Origin: Apium graveolens | Taxonomy: Eukaryota; Streptophyta; Magnoliopsida; Apiales; Apiaceae | Reading direction: 5' to 3' | DNA: 64,000 nt | NCBI RefSeq assembly: GCF_009905375.1 | Contig: NW_027417609.1 | Coordinates: 1 to 64,000 of the forward strand | Part shown: positions 27,145 to 40,911 of the stretch, in pieces | Layout of the letters: every line of letters starts with the position of its first letter | How positions within the stretch are numbered: the first letter of the stretch is position 1 | Translations under genes and position numbers: made by a program | The notes under the pieces: generated by a model | Database searches by the model: none | The model's input: only the letters and a program-made list of their open reading frames with translations | What the model was told of the DNA's origin: nothing

Positions 27145-28579
27145 TTAACATGTTAATTGTATCAATATATGGGGAAAGTGACTCTTATAGGGTGCAAAGT
27201 GACTCCAATATGGTGAAAAGTGACTTACATGGTTGATTAGAGCCAAAATGTGGAATAAAATGAGCTTATATGAATGTGGCATTAATAAGTGGTAAAATGA
27301 TGTTAAATTGGATGTATATGATGTTAACATGTTAATTATTGTATATATGGTGGAAAATGACTCTTATACGGTGCAAAGTGACTCCAATATGGTGAGAAGT
27401 GACTTACATCGTTGATTAGAACCAAAATGTGGAACAAAATTGACCTGTATGAAAGTGGAACTAATAGGTGGTAAAAGGATGTCAAATTGGATGTATATGA
27501 TGTTAGCATGTTTATTATACAAATAGATTGTGGAAAGTGACTCATATAGGGTGCAAAATGACTTTAATATAGTGAAAAGTGACTTACATGGTTTATTAGA
27601 ACCAAAATGTGGACCAAAGCTGACTTGTATGAATGTGGCACTAAAAAGTTGTAAAAGGATTTCTAATTGCATGTACATGATGTTAACATATTAATTGTAC
27701 CAATATATGATGGCAAGTGACTCTTATAAGGTGCAAAGTGACTCTAATATGGTGAGAAGTCACTTACATGATTGATTAGAGCCAAAATACGGTCCAAAAT
27801 TGACTTGTAAGAAAGGGGTACCAAGAGGTGGTTAAAGGATGTTTAATTGCATGTACATGATGTTAACATGTTAATTGTATCAATATATGGGGAAAGTGAC
27901 TGTTATAGGCTGCAAAGTGACTCTAATATGGTGAAAAGTGACTTACATGGTTGATTAGAGCCAAAATGTGGAATAATATTAACTTGTATGAAAGTGGCAT
28001 TAAAAGGGGTTAAATGGATGTCAAATTGGATATATATGATGTTAACATGTTAATTGTTGTATATATGGTGGAAAGTGACTCCTATAGGGTGTAAAATGAC
28101 TCTAATATGGTGAAAAGTGACTTACATGGTTGATTAGAACCAAAATGTGGAACAAAATTGATCTGTATGAAAGTAGAATTAAGAGGTGGTAAAAGGATGT
28201 CAAATCGGATGTATATGATGTTAACATGTTAATTATACAAATATATGGTGGAAAGTGACTCATATAGGGTGCAAAATGACTCTAATATGGTGAAAAGTGA
28301 CTTACATGATTAATTAGAACCAAAATGTGGACCAAAATTGACTTGTATGAATGTGGCACTAAGAGGTGGTAAAAGTATTTTTAATTGCATGTACATGATG
28401 TTAACATGTTAATTGTACAAATATATGATGGCAAGTGACTCTTATAAGGTGCAAAGTGACTCTAATCTGGTGAGAAGTCACTTACATGATTAAATAGAGC
28501 CAAAATGTGACCAAAATTGACTTGTAGGAAATGGGTACCAAGAGGTGGTTAAAGGATGTTTAATTGCATGTACATGATA
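27145..28579 (+). repeat. 8-monomer unit, 1435 bp
   Basis: Partner of the unit at 21528 (offset 5617) and of the unit at 29947 (offset 2802), sharing GAGCTTATATG, ACATCGTTGATT, AAGCTGACTTG and CTAAAAAGTTG. Confidence 0.88.
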
Positions 28580-29946
28580 TTAACATGTTAATTGTATCAA
28601 TATACGGGGAAAGTGACTCTTATAGGGTGCAAAGTGACTCCAATATGGTGAAAAGTGACTTACATGGTTGATTAGAGCCAAAATATGGAATAAAATTAGC
28701 TTGTATGAATGTGGCATTAATAAGTGGTAAGAGGATGTTAAATTGGATGTATATGATGTTAACATGTTAATTATTGTATATATGGTGGAAAGTGACTCTT
28801 ATAGGGTGCAAAGTGACTCTAATATGGTGAAAAGTGACTTACATGGTTGATCAGAACCAAAATGTGGAACAAAATTGACCTGTATGAAAGTGGAACTAAT
28901 AGGTGGTAAAAGGATGTCAAATTGGATGTATATGATGTTAGCATGTTAATTATACAAATAGATTGTGGAAAGTGACTCATATAGGGTGCAAAATGACTTT
29001 AATATGGTGAAAACTGACTTGTATGAATGTGGCACTAAGAGGTTGTAAAAGGATTTCTAATTGCATGTACATGATGTTAACATATTAATTGTACCAATAT
29101 ATGATGGTAAGTGACTCCTATAAGGTGCAAAGTGACTCTAATATGGTGAGAAGTCACTTACATGATTGATTGGAGCCAAAATACGGCCCAAAATTGACTT
29201 GTAGGAAAGGGGTACCAAGAAGTGGTTAAAGGATGTTTAATTGCATGTACATGATGTTAACATGTGAATTGTATCAATATATGGGGAAAGTGACTCTTAT
29301 AGGGTGCAAAGTGACTCTAATATGGTGAAAAGTGACTTACATGGTTGATTAGAGCCAAAATGTGGAATAATATTAACTTGTATGAAAGTGGCATTAATAG
29401 GCGGTAAAAGGATGTCAAATTGGATATATATGATGTTAACATGTTAATTGTTGTATATATGGTGGAACTCTAATATGGTGAAAAGTGACTTACATGGTTT
29501 ATTAGAACCAAAATATGGACCAAAACTGACTTGTATGAATGTGGCACTAAGAGGTTGTAAAAGGATTTCTAAATGCATGTACATGATGTTAACATATTAA
29601 TTGTACCAATATATGATGGCAAGTGACTCTTATAAGGTGCAAAGTGACTCTAATATGGTGAGAAGTCACTTACATGATTGATTGGAGCCAATATACGGCC
29701 CAAAATTGACTTGTAGGAAAGGGGTACCAAGAGGTGGTTAAAGGTTGTTTAATTGCATGTACATGATGTTAACATGTTAATTGTACCAATATATGGGGAA
29801 AGTGACTCTTATAAGGTGCAAAGTGACTCTAATATGGTGAGAAGTCACTTACATGATTAATTAGAGCCAAAATGTGACCAAAATTGACTTGTAGGAAAGG
29901 GGTATCAAGAGGTGGTTAAAGGATGTTTAATTGCATGTACATGATA
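28580..29946 (+). repeat. 8-monomer unit, 1367 bp, two deletions and an F/C hybrid
   Basis: C has the 41-bp deletion near 29011. The sixth monomer starts as F, loses 26 bp near 29466 (GTGGAACTCTAATATGG) and ends as C, and is followed by a D-class monomer (29588) and an H-like monomer containing ACCAATATATGGGG. The unit at 36153 has the same hybrid without the 26-bp loss. Confidence 0.85.
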
Positions 29947-31381
29947 TTAACATGTTAATTGTATCAATATATGGGGAAAGTGACTCTTATAGGGTGCAAA
30001 GTGACTCCAATATGGTGAAAAGTGACTTACATGGTTGATTAGAGCCAAAATATGGAATAAAATGAGCTTATATGAATGTGGCATTAATAAGTGGTAAAAT
30101 GATGTTAAATTGGATGTATATGATGTTAACATGTTAATTATTGTATATATGGTGGAAAATGACTCTTATACGGTGCAAAGTGACTCCAATATGGTGAGAA
30201 GTGACTTACATCGTTGATTGGAACCAAAATGTGGAACAAAATTGACCTGTATGAAAGTGGAACTAATAGGTGGTAAAAGGATGTCAAATTGGATGTATAT
30301 GATGTTAGCATGTTTATTATACAAATAGATTGTGGAAAGTGACTCATATAGGGTGCAAAATGACTTTAATATGGTGAAAAGTGACTTACATGGTTTATTA
30401 GAACCAAAATGTGGACCAAAGCTGACTTGTATGAATGTGGCACTAAAAAGTTGTAAAAGGATTTCTAATTGCATGTACATGATGTTAACATATTAATTGT
30501 ACCAATATATGATGGGAAGTGACTCTTATAAGGTGCAAAGTGACTCTAATATGGTGAGAAGTCACTTACATGATTGATTAGAGCCAAAATGCGGTCCAAA
30601 ATTGACTTGTAAGAAAGGGGTACCAAGAGGTGGTTAAAGGATGTTTAATTGCATGTACATGATGTTAACATGTTAATTGTATCAATATATGGGGAAAGTG
30701 ACTGTTATAGGCTGCAAAGTGACTCTAATATGGTGAAAAGTGACTTACATGGTTGATTAGAGCCAAAATGTGGAATAATATTAACTTGTATGAAAGTGGC
30801 ATTAAAAGGGGTTAAATGGATGTCAAATTGGATATATATGATGTTAACATGTTAATTGTTGTATATATGGTGGAAAGTGACTCCTATAGGGTGTAAAATG
30901 ACTCTAATATGGTGAAAAGTGACTTACATGGTTGATTAGAACCAAAATGTGGAACAAAATTGATCTGTATGAAAGTAGAATTAAGAGGTGGTAAAAGGAT
31001 GTCAAATCGGATGTATATGATGTTAACATGTTAATTATACAAATATATGGTGGAAAGTGACTCATATAGGGTGCAAAATGACTCTAATATGGTGAAAAGT
31101 GACTTACATGATTAATTAGAACCAAAATGTGGACCAAAATTGACTTGTATGAATGTGGCACTAAGAGGTGGTAAAAGTATTTTTAATTGCATGTACATGA
31201 TGTTAACATGTTAATTGTACAAATATATGATGGCAAGTGACTCTTATAAGGTGCAAAGTGACTCTAATCTGGTGAGAAGTCACTTACATGATTAAATAGA
31301 GCCAAAATGTGACCAAAATTGACTTATACGAAATGGGTACCAAGAGGTGGTTAAAGGATGTTTAATTGCATGTACATGATA
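29947..31381 (+). repeat. 8-monomer unit, 1435 bp
   Basis: Full length. It shares the GAGCTTATATG variant set with 27145 and, through TTGATTGGAACC in B and GATGGGAAGTG in D (near 30512), more closely with 37545. Confidence 0.88.
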
Positions 31382-33298
31382 TTAACATGTTAATTGTATC
31401 AATATACGGGGAAAGTGACTCTTATAGGGTGCAAAGTGACTCCAATATGGTGAAAAGTGACTTACATGGTTGATTAGAGCCAAAATATGGAATAAAATTA
31501 GCTTGTATGAATGTGGCATTAATAAGTGGTAAGAGGATGTTAAATTGGATGTATATGATGTTAACATGTTAATTATTGTATATATGGTGGAAAGTGACTC
31601 TTATAGGGTGCAAAGTGACTCCAATATGGTGAAAAGTGACTTACATGAATGTGGAACAAAATTGACCTGTATGAAAGTGGAACTAATAGGTGGTAAAAGG
31701 ATGTCAAATTGGATGTATATGATGTTAGCATGTTAATTATACAAATAGATTGTGGAAAGTGACTCATATAGGGTGCAAAATGACTTTAATATGGTGAAAA
31801 CTGACTTGTATGAATGTGGCACTAAGAGGTTGTAAAAGGATTTCTAATTGCATGTACATGATGTTAACATATTAATTGTACCAATATATGATGGTAAGTG
31901 ACTCCTATAAGGTGCAAAGTGACTCTAATATGGTGAGAAGTCACTTACATGATTGATTGGAGCCAAAATACGGCCCAAAATTGACTTGTAGGAAAGGGGT
32001 ACCAAGAGGTGGTTAAAGGATGTTTAATTGCATGTACATGATGTTAACATGTTAATTGTATCAATATATGGGGAAAGTGACTCTTATAGGGTGCAAAGTG
32101 ACTCTAATATGGTGAAAAGTGACTTACATGGTTGATTAGAGCCAAAATGTGGAATAATATTAACTTGTATGAAAGTGGCATTAATAGGCGGTAAAAGGAT
32201 GTCAAATTGGATATATATGATGTTAACATGTTAATTGTTGTATATATGGTGGAACGTGACTCCTATAGGGTGAAAAATGACTCTAATATGGTGAAAAGTG
32301 ACTTACATGGTTTATTAGAACCAAAATATGGACCAAAACTGACTTGTATGAATGTGGCACTAAGAGGTTGTAAAAGGATTTCTAAATGCATGTACATGAT
32401 GTTAACATATTAATTGTACCAATATATGATGGCAAGTGACTCTTATAAGGTGCAAAGTGACTCTAATATGGTGAGAAGTCACTTACATGATTGATTGGAG
32501 CCAATATACGGCCCAAAATTGACTTGTAGGAAAGGGGTACCAAGAGGTGGTTAAAGGTTGTTTAATTGCATGTACATGATGTTAACATGTTAATTGTACC
32601 AATATATGGGGAAAGTGACTCTTATAGGGTGCAAAATGACTCTAATATGGTGAAAAGTGACTTACATGCTTGATTAGAGCCAAAATGTGGAATAATATTA
32701 ACTTGTATGAAAGTGGCATTAAAAGGGGTTAAAAGGATGTCAAATTGGATATATATGATGTTAACATGTTAATTGTTGTATATATGGTGGAAAGTGACTC
32801 CTATAGGGTGCAAAATGACTCTAATATGGTGAAAAGTGACTTACATGGTTGATTAGAACCAAAATGTCGAACAAAATTGATCTGTATGAAAGTAGAATTA
32901 AGAGGTGGTAAAAGGATGTCAAATCGGATGTATATGATGTTAACATGTTAATTATACAAATATATGGTGGAAACTGACTCATATAGGGTGCAAAATGACT
33001 CTAATATGGTGAAAAGTGACTTACATGGTTAATTAGAACCAAAATGTGGTCCAAAATTGACTTGTATGAATGTGGCACTAAGAGGTGGTAAAAGTATTTT
33101 TAATTGCATGTACATGATGTTAACATGTTAATTGTACCAATATATGATGGCAAGTGACTCTTATAAGGTGCAAAGTGACACTAATCTGGTGAGAAGTCAC
33201 TTACATGATTAATTAGAGCCAAAATGTGACCAAAATTGACTTGTAGGAAATGGGTACCAAGAGGTGGTTAAAGGATGTTTAATTGCATCTACATGATA
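31382..33298 (+). repeat. 11-monomer variant unit, 1917 bp
   Basis: Order A-B-C-D-E-(F/C)-D-E-F-G-H. Eleven monomers would give about 1973 bp; a 15-bp loss in B (31648, where TTACATG meets AATGTGG) and the 41-bp C deletion (near 31800) account for the rest. The F/C hybrid starts near 32219. Confidence 0.85.
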
Positions 33299-34727
33299 TT
33301 AACATGTTAATTGTATCAATATACGGGGAAAGTGACTCTTATAGGGTGCAAAGTGACTCCAATATGGTGAAAAGTGACTTACATGGTTGATTAGAGCCAA
33401 AATGCGGAATAAAATTAGCTTGTATGAATGTGGCATTAATAAGTGGTAAGAGGATGTTAAATTGGATGTATATGATGTTAACATGTTAATTATTGTATAT
33501 ATGGTGGAATGTGACTCTTATAGGGTGCAAAGTGACTCCAATATGGTGAAAAGTGACTTACATGGTTGATCAGAACCAAAATGTGGAACAAAATTGACCT
33601 GTATGAAAGTGGAACTAATAGGTGGTAAAAGAATGTCAAATTGGATGTATATGATGTTAATTATACAAATAGATTGTGGAAAGTGACTCATATAGGGTGC
33701 AAAATGACTTTAATCTGGTGAAAAGTGACTTACATGGTTTATTAGAACCAAAATGTGGACCAAAACTGACTTGTATGAATGTGGCACTAAGAGGTTGTAA
33801 AAGGATTTCTAATTGCATGTACATGATGTTAACATATTAATTGTACCAATATATGGCAAGTGACTCTTATAAGGTGCAAAGTGACTCTAATATGGTGAGA
33901 AGTCACTTACATGATTGATTAGAGCCAAAATGCGGCCCAAAATTGACTTCTAGGAAGGGGTACCAAGAGGTGGTTAAAGGATGTTTAATTGCAAGTACAT
34001 GATGTTAACATATTAATTGTATCAATATATGGGGAAAGTGACTCTTATAGGGTGCAAAGTGACTCTAATATGGTGAAAAGTGACTTACATGGTTGATTAG
34101 AGCCAAAATGTGGAATAATATTAATTTGTATGAAAGTGGCATTAAAAGGGGTTAAAAGGATGTCCAATTGGATATATATGATGTTAACATGTTAATTGTT
34201 GTATATATGGTGGAAAGTGACTCCTATAGGGTGTAAAATGACTCTAATATGGTGAAAAGTGACTTACATGGTTAGAACCAAAATGTGGAACAAAATTGAT
34301 CTGTATGAAAGTAGAATTAAGAGGTGGTAAAAGGATGTCAAATCGGATGTATATGATGTTAACATGTTAATTATACAAATATATGGTGGAAAGTGTCTCA
34401 TATAGGGTGCAAAATGACTCTAATATGGTGAAAAGTGACTTACATGGTTAATTAAAACCAAAATGTGGACCAAAATTGACTTGTATGAATGTGGCACTAA
34501 GAGGTGGTAAAAGGATTTTTAATTGCATGTACATGATGTTAACATGTTAATTGTACCAATATATGATGGTAAGTGACTCTTATAAGGTACAAAGAGACTC
34601 TAATATGGTGAGAAGTCACTTACATGATTAATTAGAGCCAAAATGTGACCAAAATTGACTTGTAGGAAAGGGGTACCAAGAGGTGGTTAAAGGATGTTTA
34701 ATTGCATGTACATGATATTAACATGTT
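33299..34727 (+). repeat. 8-monomer unit, 1429 bp
   Basis: Carries the TATACGGGG, GGTAAGAGG, GGAATGTGAC and AAGAATGTC set and the 8-bp loss at the C start (near 33656), like 18711 and 40912. A few bases are also missing near 34268 (CATGGTTAGAACC). Confidence 0.85.
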
Positions 34728-36152
34728 AATTATATCAATATATGGAGAAAGTGACTCTTATAGGGTGCAAAGTGACTCCAATATGGTGAAAAGTGACTTA
34801 CATGGTTGATTAGAGCCAAAATGTGGAATAAAATTAGCTTGTATGAATGTGGCATTAATAAGTGGTAAAAGGATGTTAAATTGGATGTATATGATGTTAA
34901 CATGTTAATTATTGTATATATGGTGGAAAGTGACTCTTATAGGGTGCAAAGTGACTCCAATATGGTGAAAAGTGACTTACATGGTTGATCAGAACCAAAA
35001 TGTGGAACAAAATTGACCTGTATGAAAGTGGAACTAATAGGTGGCAAAAGGATGTCAAATTGGATGTATATGATGTTAGCATGTTAATTATACAAATAGA
35101 TTGTGGAAAGTGACTCATATAGGGTGCAAAATGACTTTAATATGGTGAAAAGTGACTTACATGGTTTATTAGAACCAAAATGTGGACCAAAGCTGACTTG
35201 TATGAATGTGGCACTAAAAAGTTGTAAAAGGATTTCTAATTGCATGTACATGATGTTAACATATTAATTGTACCAATATATGATGGGAAGTGACTCTTAT
35301 AAGGTGCAAAGTGACTCTAATATGGTGAGAAGTCACTTACATGATTGATTAGAGCCAAAATGCGGTCCAAAATTGACTTGTAAGAAAGGGGTACCAAGAG
35401 GTGGTTAAAGGATGTTTAATTGCATGTACATGATGTTAACATGTTAATTGTATCAATATATGGGGAAAGTGACTGTTATAGGCTGCAAAGTGACTCTAAT
35501 ATGGTGAAAAGTGACTTACATGGTTGATTAGAGCCAAAATGTGGAATAATATTAACTTGTATGAAAGTGGCATTAAAAGGGGTTAAATGGATGTCAAATT
35601 GGATATATATGATGTTAACATGTTAATTGTTGTATATATGGTGGAAAGTGACTCCTATAGGGTGTAAAATGACTCTAATATGGTGAAAAGTGACTTACAT
35701 GGTTGATTAGAACCAAAATGTGGAACAAAATTGATCTGTATGAAAGTAGAATTAAGAGGTGGTAAAAGGATGTCAAATCGGATGTATATGATGTTAACAT
35801 GTTAATTATACAAATATATGGTGGAAAGTGACTCATATAGGGTGCAAAATGACTCTAATATGGTGAAAAGTGACTTACATGGTTAATTAGAACCAAAATG
35901 TGGACCAAAATTGACTTGTATGAATGTGGCACTAAGAGGTGGTAAAAGTATTTTTAATTGCATGTACATGATGTTAACATGTTAATTGTACAAATATATG
36001 ATGGCAAGTGACTCTTATAAGGTGCAAAGTGACTCTAATCTGGTGAGAAGTCACTTGCATGATTAAATAGAGCCAAAATGTGACCAAAATTGACTTGTAC
36101 GAAATTGGTACCAAGAGGTGGTTAAAGGATGTTTAATTGCATGTACATGATA
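34728..36152 (+). repeat. 8-monomer unit, 1425 bp, mosaic of two subtypes
   Basis: The A and B monomers match the 42335 unit, while from about 35190 the C monomer changes to the AAGCTGACTTG and CTAAAAAGTTG subtype of 30418 and 38016. The change marks a duplication or conversion boundary inside the unit. Confidence 0.8.
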
Positions 36153-37544
36153 TTAACATGTTAATTGTATCAATATACGGGGAAAGTGACTCTTATAGGG
36201 TGCAAAGTGACTCCAATATGGTGAAAAGTGACTTACATGGTTGATTAGAGCCAAAATATGGAATAAAATTAGCTTGTATGAATGTGGCATTAATAAGTGG
36301 TAAGAGGATGTTATATTGGATGTATATGATGTTAACATGTTAATTATTGTATATATGGTGGAAAGTGACTCTTATAGGGTGCAAAGTGACTCCAATATGG
36401 TGAAAAGTGACTTACATGGTTGATCAGAACCAAAATGTGGAACAAAATTGACCTGTATGAAAGTGGAACTAATAGGTGGTAAAAGGATGTCAAATTGGAT
36501 GTATATGATGTTAGCATGTTAATTATACAAATAGATTGTGGAAAGTGACTCATATAGGGTGCAAAATGACTTTAATATGGTGAAAACTGACTTGTATGAA
36601 TGTGGCACTAAGAGGTTGTAAAAGGATTTCTAATTGCATGTACATGATGTTAACATATTAATTGTACCAATATATGATGGTAAGTGACTCCTATAAGGTG
36701 CAAAGTGACTCTAATATGGTGAGAAGTCACTTACATGATTGATTGGAGCCAAAATACGGCCCAAAATTGACTTGTAGGAAAGGGGTACCAAGAGGTGGTT
36801 AAAGGATGTTTAATTGCATGTACATGATGTTAACATGTTAATTGTATCAATATATGGGGAAAGTGACTCTTATAGGGTGCAAAGTGACTCTAATATGGTG
36901 AAAAGTGACTTACATGGTTGATTAGAGCCAAAATGTGGAATAATATTAACTTGTATGAAAGTGGCATTAATAGGCGGTAAAAGGATGTCAAATTGGATAT
37001 ATATGATGTTAACATGTTAATTGTTGTATATATGGTGGAACGTGACTCCTATAGGGTGAAAAATGACTCTAATATGGTGAAAAGTGACTTACATGGTTTA
37101 TTAGAACCAAATATGGACCAAAACTGACTTGTATGAATGTGGCACTAAGAGGTTGTAAAAGGATTTCTAAATGCATGTACATGATGTTAACATATTAATT
37201 GTACCAATATATGATGGCAAGTGACTCTTATAAGGTGCAAAGTGACTCTAATATGGTGAGAAGTCACTTACATGATTGATTGGAGCCAATATACGGCCCA
37301 AAATTGACTTGTAGGAAAGGGGTACCAAGAGGTGGTTAAAGGTTGTTTAATTGCATGTACATGATGTTAACATGTTAATTGTACCAATATATGGGGAAAT
37401 TGACTCTTATAAGGTGCAAAGTGACTCTAATATGGTGAGAAGTCACTTACATGATTAATTAGAGCCAAAATGTGACCAAAATTGACTTGTAGGAAAGGGG
37501 TATCAAGAGGTGGTTAAAGGATGTTTAATTGCATGTACATGATA
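36153..37544 (+). repeat. 8-monomer unit, 1392 bp, 41-bp deletion and F/C hybrid
   Basis: The 41-bp C deletion lies near 36595. The F/C hybrid monomer (start about 37013) keeps the CGTGACTCCTATAGGG segment that the 28580 unit has lost. Confidence 0.85.
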
Positions 37545-38979
37545 TTAACATGTTAATTGTATCAATATATGGGGAAAGTGACTCTTATAGGGTGCAAAGT
37601 GACTCCAATATGGTGAAAAGTGACTTACATGGTTGATTAGAGCCAAAATGTGGAATAAAATGAGCTTATATGAATGTGGCATTAATAAGTGGTAAAATGA
37701 TGTTAAATTGGATGTATATGATGTTAACATGTTAATTATTGTATATATGGTGGAAAATGACTCTTATACGGTGCAAAGTGACTCCAATATGGTGAGAAGT
37801 GACTTACATCGTTGATTGGAACCAAAATGTGGAACAAAATTGACCTGTATGAAAGTGGAACTAATAGGTGGTAAAAGGATGTCAAATTGGATGTATATGA
37901 TGTTAGCATGTTTATTATACAAATAGATTGTGGAAAGTGACTCATATAGGGTGCAAAATGACTTTAATATGGTGAAAAGTGACTTACATGGTTTATTAGA
38001 ACCAAAATGTGGACCAAAGCTGACTTGTATGAATGTGGCACTAAAAAGTTGTAAAAGGATTTCTAATTGCATGTACATGATGTTAACATATTAATTGTAC
38101 CAATATATGATGGGAAGTGACTCTTATAAGGTGCAAAGTGACTCTAATATGGTGAGAAGTCACTTACATGATTGATTAGAGCCAAAATGCGGTCCAAAAT
38201 TGACTTGTAAGAAAGGGGTACCAAGAGGTGGTTAAAGGATGTTTAATTGCATGTACATGATGTTAACATGTTAATTGTATCAATATATGGGGAAAGTGAC
38301 TGTTATAGGCTGCAAAGTGACTCTAATATGGTGAAAAGTGACTTACATGGTTGATTAGAGCCAAAATGTGGAATAATATTAACTTGTATGAAAGTGGCAT
38401 TAAAAGGGGTTAAATGGATGTCAAATTGGATATATATGATGTTAACATGTTAATTGTTGTATATATGGTGGAAAGTGACTCCTATAGGGTGTAAAATGAC
38501 TCTAATATGGTGAAAAGTGACTTACATGGTTGATTAGAACCAAAATGTGGAACAAAATTGATCTGTATGAAAGTAGAATTAAGAGGTGGTAAAAGGATGT
38601 CAAATCGGATGTATATGATGTTAACATGTTAATTATACAAATATATGGTGGAAAGTGACTCATATAGGGTGCAAAATGACTCTAATATGGTGAAAAGTGA
38701 CTTACATGGTTAATTAGAACCAAAATGTGGACCAAAATTGACTTGTATGAATGTGGCACTAAGAGGTGGTAAAAGTATTTTTAATTGCATGTACATGATG
38801 TTAACATGTTAATTGTACAAATATATGATGGCAAGTGACTCTTATAAGGTGCAAAGTGACTCTAATCTGGTGAGAAGTCACTTGCATGATTAAATAGAGC
38901 CAAAATGTGACCAAAATTGACTTGTACGAAATTGGTACCAAGAGGTGGTTAAAGGATGTTTAATTGCATGTACATGATA
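37545..38979 (+). repeat. 8-monomer unit, 1435 bp
   Basis: Partner of 29947 at offset 7598, sharing GAGCTTATATG, TTGATTGGAACC and GATGGGAAGTG. Confidence 0.88.
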
Positions 38980-40911
38980 TTAACATGTTAATTGTATCAA
39001 TATACGGGGAAAGTGACTCTTATAGGGTGCAAAGTGACTCCAATATGGTGAAAAGTGACTTACATGGTTGATTAGAGCCAAAATATGGAATAAAATTAGC
39101 TTGTATGAATGTGGCATTAATAAGTGGTAAGAGGATGTTAAATTGGATGTATATGATGTTAACATGTTAATTATTGTATATATGGTGGAAAGTGACTCTT
39201 ATAGGGTGCAAAGTGACTCCAATATGGTGAAAAGTGACTTACATGGTTGATCAGAACCAAAATGTGGAACAAAATTGACCTGTATGAAAGTGGAACTAAT
39301 AGGTGGTAAAAGGATGTCAAATTGGATGTATATGATGTTAGCATGTTAATTATACAAATAGATTGTGGAAAGTGACTCATATAGGGTGCAAAATGACTTT
39401 AATATGGTGAAAACTGACTTGTATGAATGTGGCACTAAGAGGTTGTAAAAGGATTTCTAATTGCATGTACATGATGTTAACATATTAATTGTACCAATAT
39501 ATGATGGTAAGTGACTCCTATAAGGTGCAAAGTGACTCTAATATGGTGAGAAGTCACTTACATGATTGATTGGAGCCAAAATACGGCCCAAATTGACTTG
39601 TAGGAAAGGGGTACCAAGAGGTGGTTAAAGGATGTTTAATTGCATGTACATGATGTTAACATGTTAATTGTATCAATATATGGGGAAAGTGACTCTTATA
39701 GGGTGCAAAGTGACTCTAATATGGTGAAAAGTGACTTACATGGTTGATTAGAGCCAAAATGTGGAATAATATTAACTTGTATGAAAGTGGCATTAATAGG
39801 CGGTAAAAGGATGTCAAATTGGATATATATGATGTTAACATGTTAATTGTTGTATATATGGTGGAACGTGACTCCTATAGGGTGAAAAAATGACTCTAAT
39901 ATGGTGAAAAGTGACTTACATGGTTTATTAGAACCAAAATATGGACCAAAACTGACTTGTATGAATGTGGCACTAAGAGGTTGTAAAAGGATTTCTAAAT
40001 GCATGTACATGATGTTAACATATTAATTGTACCAATATATGATGGCAAGTGACTCTTATAAGGTGCAAAGTGACTCTAATATGGTGAGAAGTCACTTACA
40101 TGATTGATTGGAGCCAATATACGGCCCAAAATTGACTTGTAGGAAAGGGGTACCAAGAGGTGGTTAAAGGTTGTTTAATTGCATGTACATGATGTTAACA
40201 TGTTAATTGTACCAATATATGGGGAAAGTGACTCTTATAGGGTGCAAAATGACTCTAATATGGTGAAAAGTGACTTACATGCTTGATTAGAGCCAAAATG
40301 TGGAATAATATTAACTTGTATGAAAGTGGCATTAAAAGGGGTTAAAAGGATGTCAAATTGGATATATATGATGTTAACATGTTAATTGTTGTATATATGG
40401 TGGAAAGTGACTCCTATAGGGTGCAAAATGACTCTAATATGGTGAAAAGTGACTTACATGGTTGATTAGAACCAAAATGTCGAACAAAATTGATCTGTAT
40501 GAAAGTAGAATTAAGAGGTGGTAAAAGGATGTCAAATCGGATGTATATGATGTTAACATGTTAATTATACAAATATATGGTGGAAACTGACTCATATAGG
40601 GTGCAAAATGACTCTAATATGGTGAAAAGTGACTTACATGGTTAATTAGAACCAAAATGTGGTCCAAAATGGACTTGTATGAATGTGGCACTAAGAGGTG
40701 GTAAAAGTATTTTTAATTGCATGTACATGATGTTAACATGTTAATTGTACCAATATATGATGGCAAGTGACTCTTATAAGGTGCAAAGTGACTCTAATCT
40801 GGTGAGAAGTCACTTACATGATTAATTAGAGCCAAAATGTGACCAAAATTGACTTGTAGGAAATGGGTACCAAGAGGTGGTTAAAGGATGTTTAATTGCA
40901 TGTACATGATA
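38980..40911 (+). repeat. 11-monomer variant unit, 1932 bp
   Basis: Partner of the 31382 unit at offset 7598, without the 15-bp B deletion but with the 41-bp C deletion (near 39412). Order A-B-C-D-E-(F/C)-D-E-F-G-H. Confidence 0.85.

Larger units (their letters stand above)
29500..35130 (+). repeat. Segmental duplication II, left copy (~5.6 kb, partner ~37095-42750)
   Basis: A starts 29947/37545, 31382/38980, 33299/40912 and 34728/42335 pair at offsets of 7598 to 7613 bp. The offset steps up by 15 bp where the left copy has lost 15 bp at 31648. The left boundary is uncertain because several near-identical units compete. Confidence 0.78.
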
